From the NCBI RefSeq assembly GCF_934330165.1, contig NZ_CAKRGI010000021.1, positions 1 through 42,189 on the forward strand: DNA of 42,189 bases, read 5' to 3'. The stretch comes from an uncultured Mediterraneibacter sp. (lineage in GTDB: Bacteria > Bacillota > Clostridia > Lachnospirales > Lachnospiraceae). The position numbers were made by a program, and so were the translations under genes. Shown piece after piece: positions 42,033-42,189 of this stretch (within the stretch, counting starts at the first letter, position 1; each line of letters begins with the position of its first letter). The notes under the pieces are model-generated. The model was not told the DNA's origin and did not search any database. It saw only the letters and a program-made list of their open reading frames with translations.

Positions 42033-42189
42033 AAATTTGTAGTTGTTGGGGGGAAAATATCTCGGCAGTAGAAAGTATCTGATGAAAAAACGTTCATATC
42101 CGCACTTGTTGTTGCATCGCAGTGCAGGATCCGCTTTACCTCAGCCCGTTGACAACTTGTAACAGAAACGTGGAAATGCTCGTGCAAAG
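42033..42189 (+). mobile_element. Structured repeat element, copy E (subtype 2, cut by the window end)
   Basis: The left end AAATTTGTAGTTGTTGGGGG and the ATATCCGCACTTGTTGTTGC arm (one base different) match copy B, as do the core and the start of the apical hairpin (CAACTTGTAACAGAAACGTG). The right half lies beyond the window, so its fold and right end cannot be seen. Confidence 0.75.

Noticed and set aside
1..42189. CRISPR arrays, tRNA and rRNA genes
   Set aside because: No regularly spaced direct repeats, and no tRNA TTC-loop or rRNA segments were seen in the gaps between genes.

Overview
The window looks like a chromosomal segment of an anaerobic, spore-forming Firmicute, most likely a member of the Lachnospiraceae; I do not name a genus. 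The reasons are the moderate GC content, strong AGGAGG-type ribosome binding sites, small spore-coat-like proteins, a 1415-residue acyl-CoA dehydratase activase, NCS2 and YdcZ transporters, a FeoA-like protein next to proA, and the comEA/comEC-holA-lepA-hemW order. Almost everything between 3.3 and 40.8 kb is ordinary, well-kept housekeeping or metabolic sequence. No rRNA, tRNA or CRISPR array was seen.

Layout. 0-3.3 kb is an accessory patch: a 5'-deleted histidine-phosphatase fragment, a small unknown gene, and a cluster of about 300-bp structured repeats (copies A, B, C) around an Rpn-family nuclease gene. 3.3-18.6 kb holds the giant activase, a degenerate rhomboid-like protein, pyruvate kinase, a TetR regulator, an MntP-like exporter, a radical SAM enzyme, two coat-like proteins, a glutamine-amidotransferase-type hydrolase, an M19 dipeptidase, a uracil permease, and an unknown protein paired with a tiny MerR regulator. 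18.7-30 kb holds argG, a TIM-barrel protein, a CLC-GNAT fusion, a FeoA-like protein with proA, and the arginine operon argC-(GNAT)-argJ-argB-argD. argG and argC have similar promoters (TTGCAT, 17 bp, TATAGT or TATTAT) set in AT-rich palindromes that look like ArgR sites. 30-40.8 kb holds a YdcZ-type transporter, then comEA, a two-component system, a GerMN lipoprotein, comEC, holA, lepA and hemW, closely packed on one strand. 40.8-42.2 kb is a second accessory patch with the same repeat architecture as the first (copies D and E) but a different cargo: a small protein and a GNAT-like protein that seems to have lost its start.

The most unusual thing in the window is the repeat family. The complete copies can be drawn as one long branched hairpin with terminal inverted repeats. 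Two sequence subtypes (A/C/D and B/E) keep the same pairing with different bases, which is compensatory change, and share a UUCG-capped hairpin and an unpaired core. Every A/C/D-type end that touches a gene is fused to that gene's TAA stop codon, consistent with insertion at TA dinucleotides. Three of the copies follow a gene in the same orientation, so they would form its 3' untranslated region. I read this as a MITE-like mobile element, or a family of structured RNAs spread by one, associated with an Rpn nuclease and able to exchange cargo. This is inference from sequence alone and needs genome-wide comparison.
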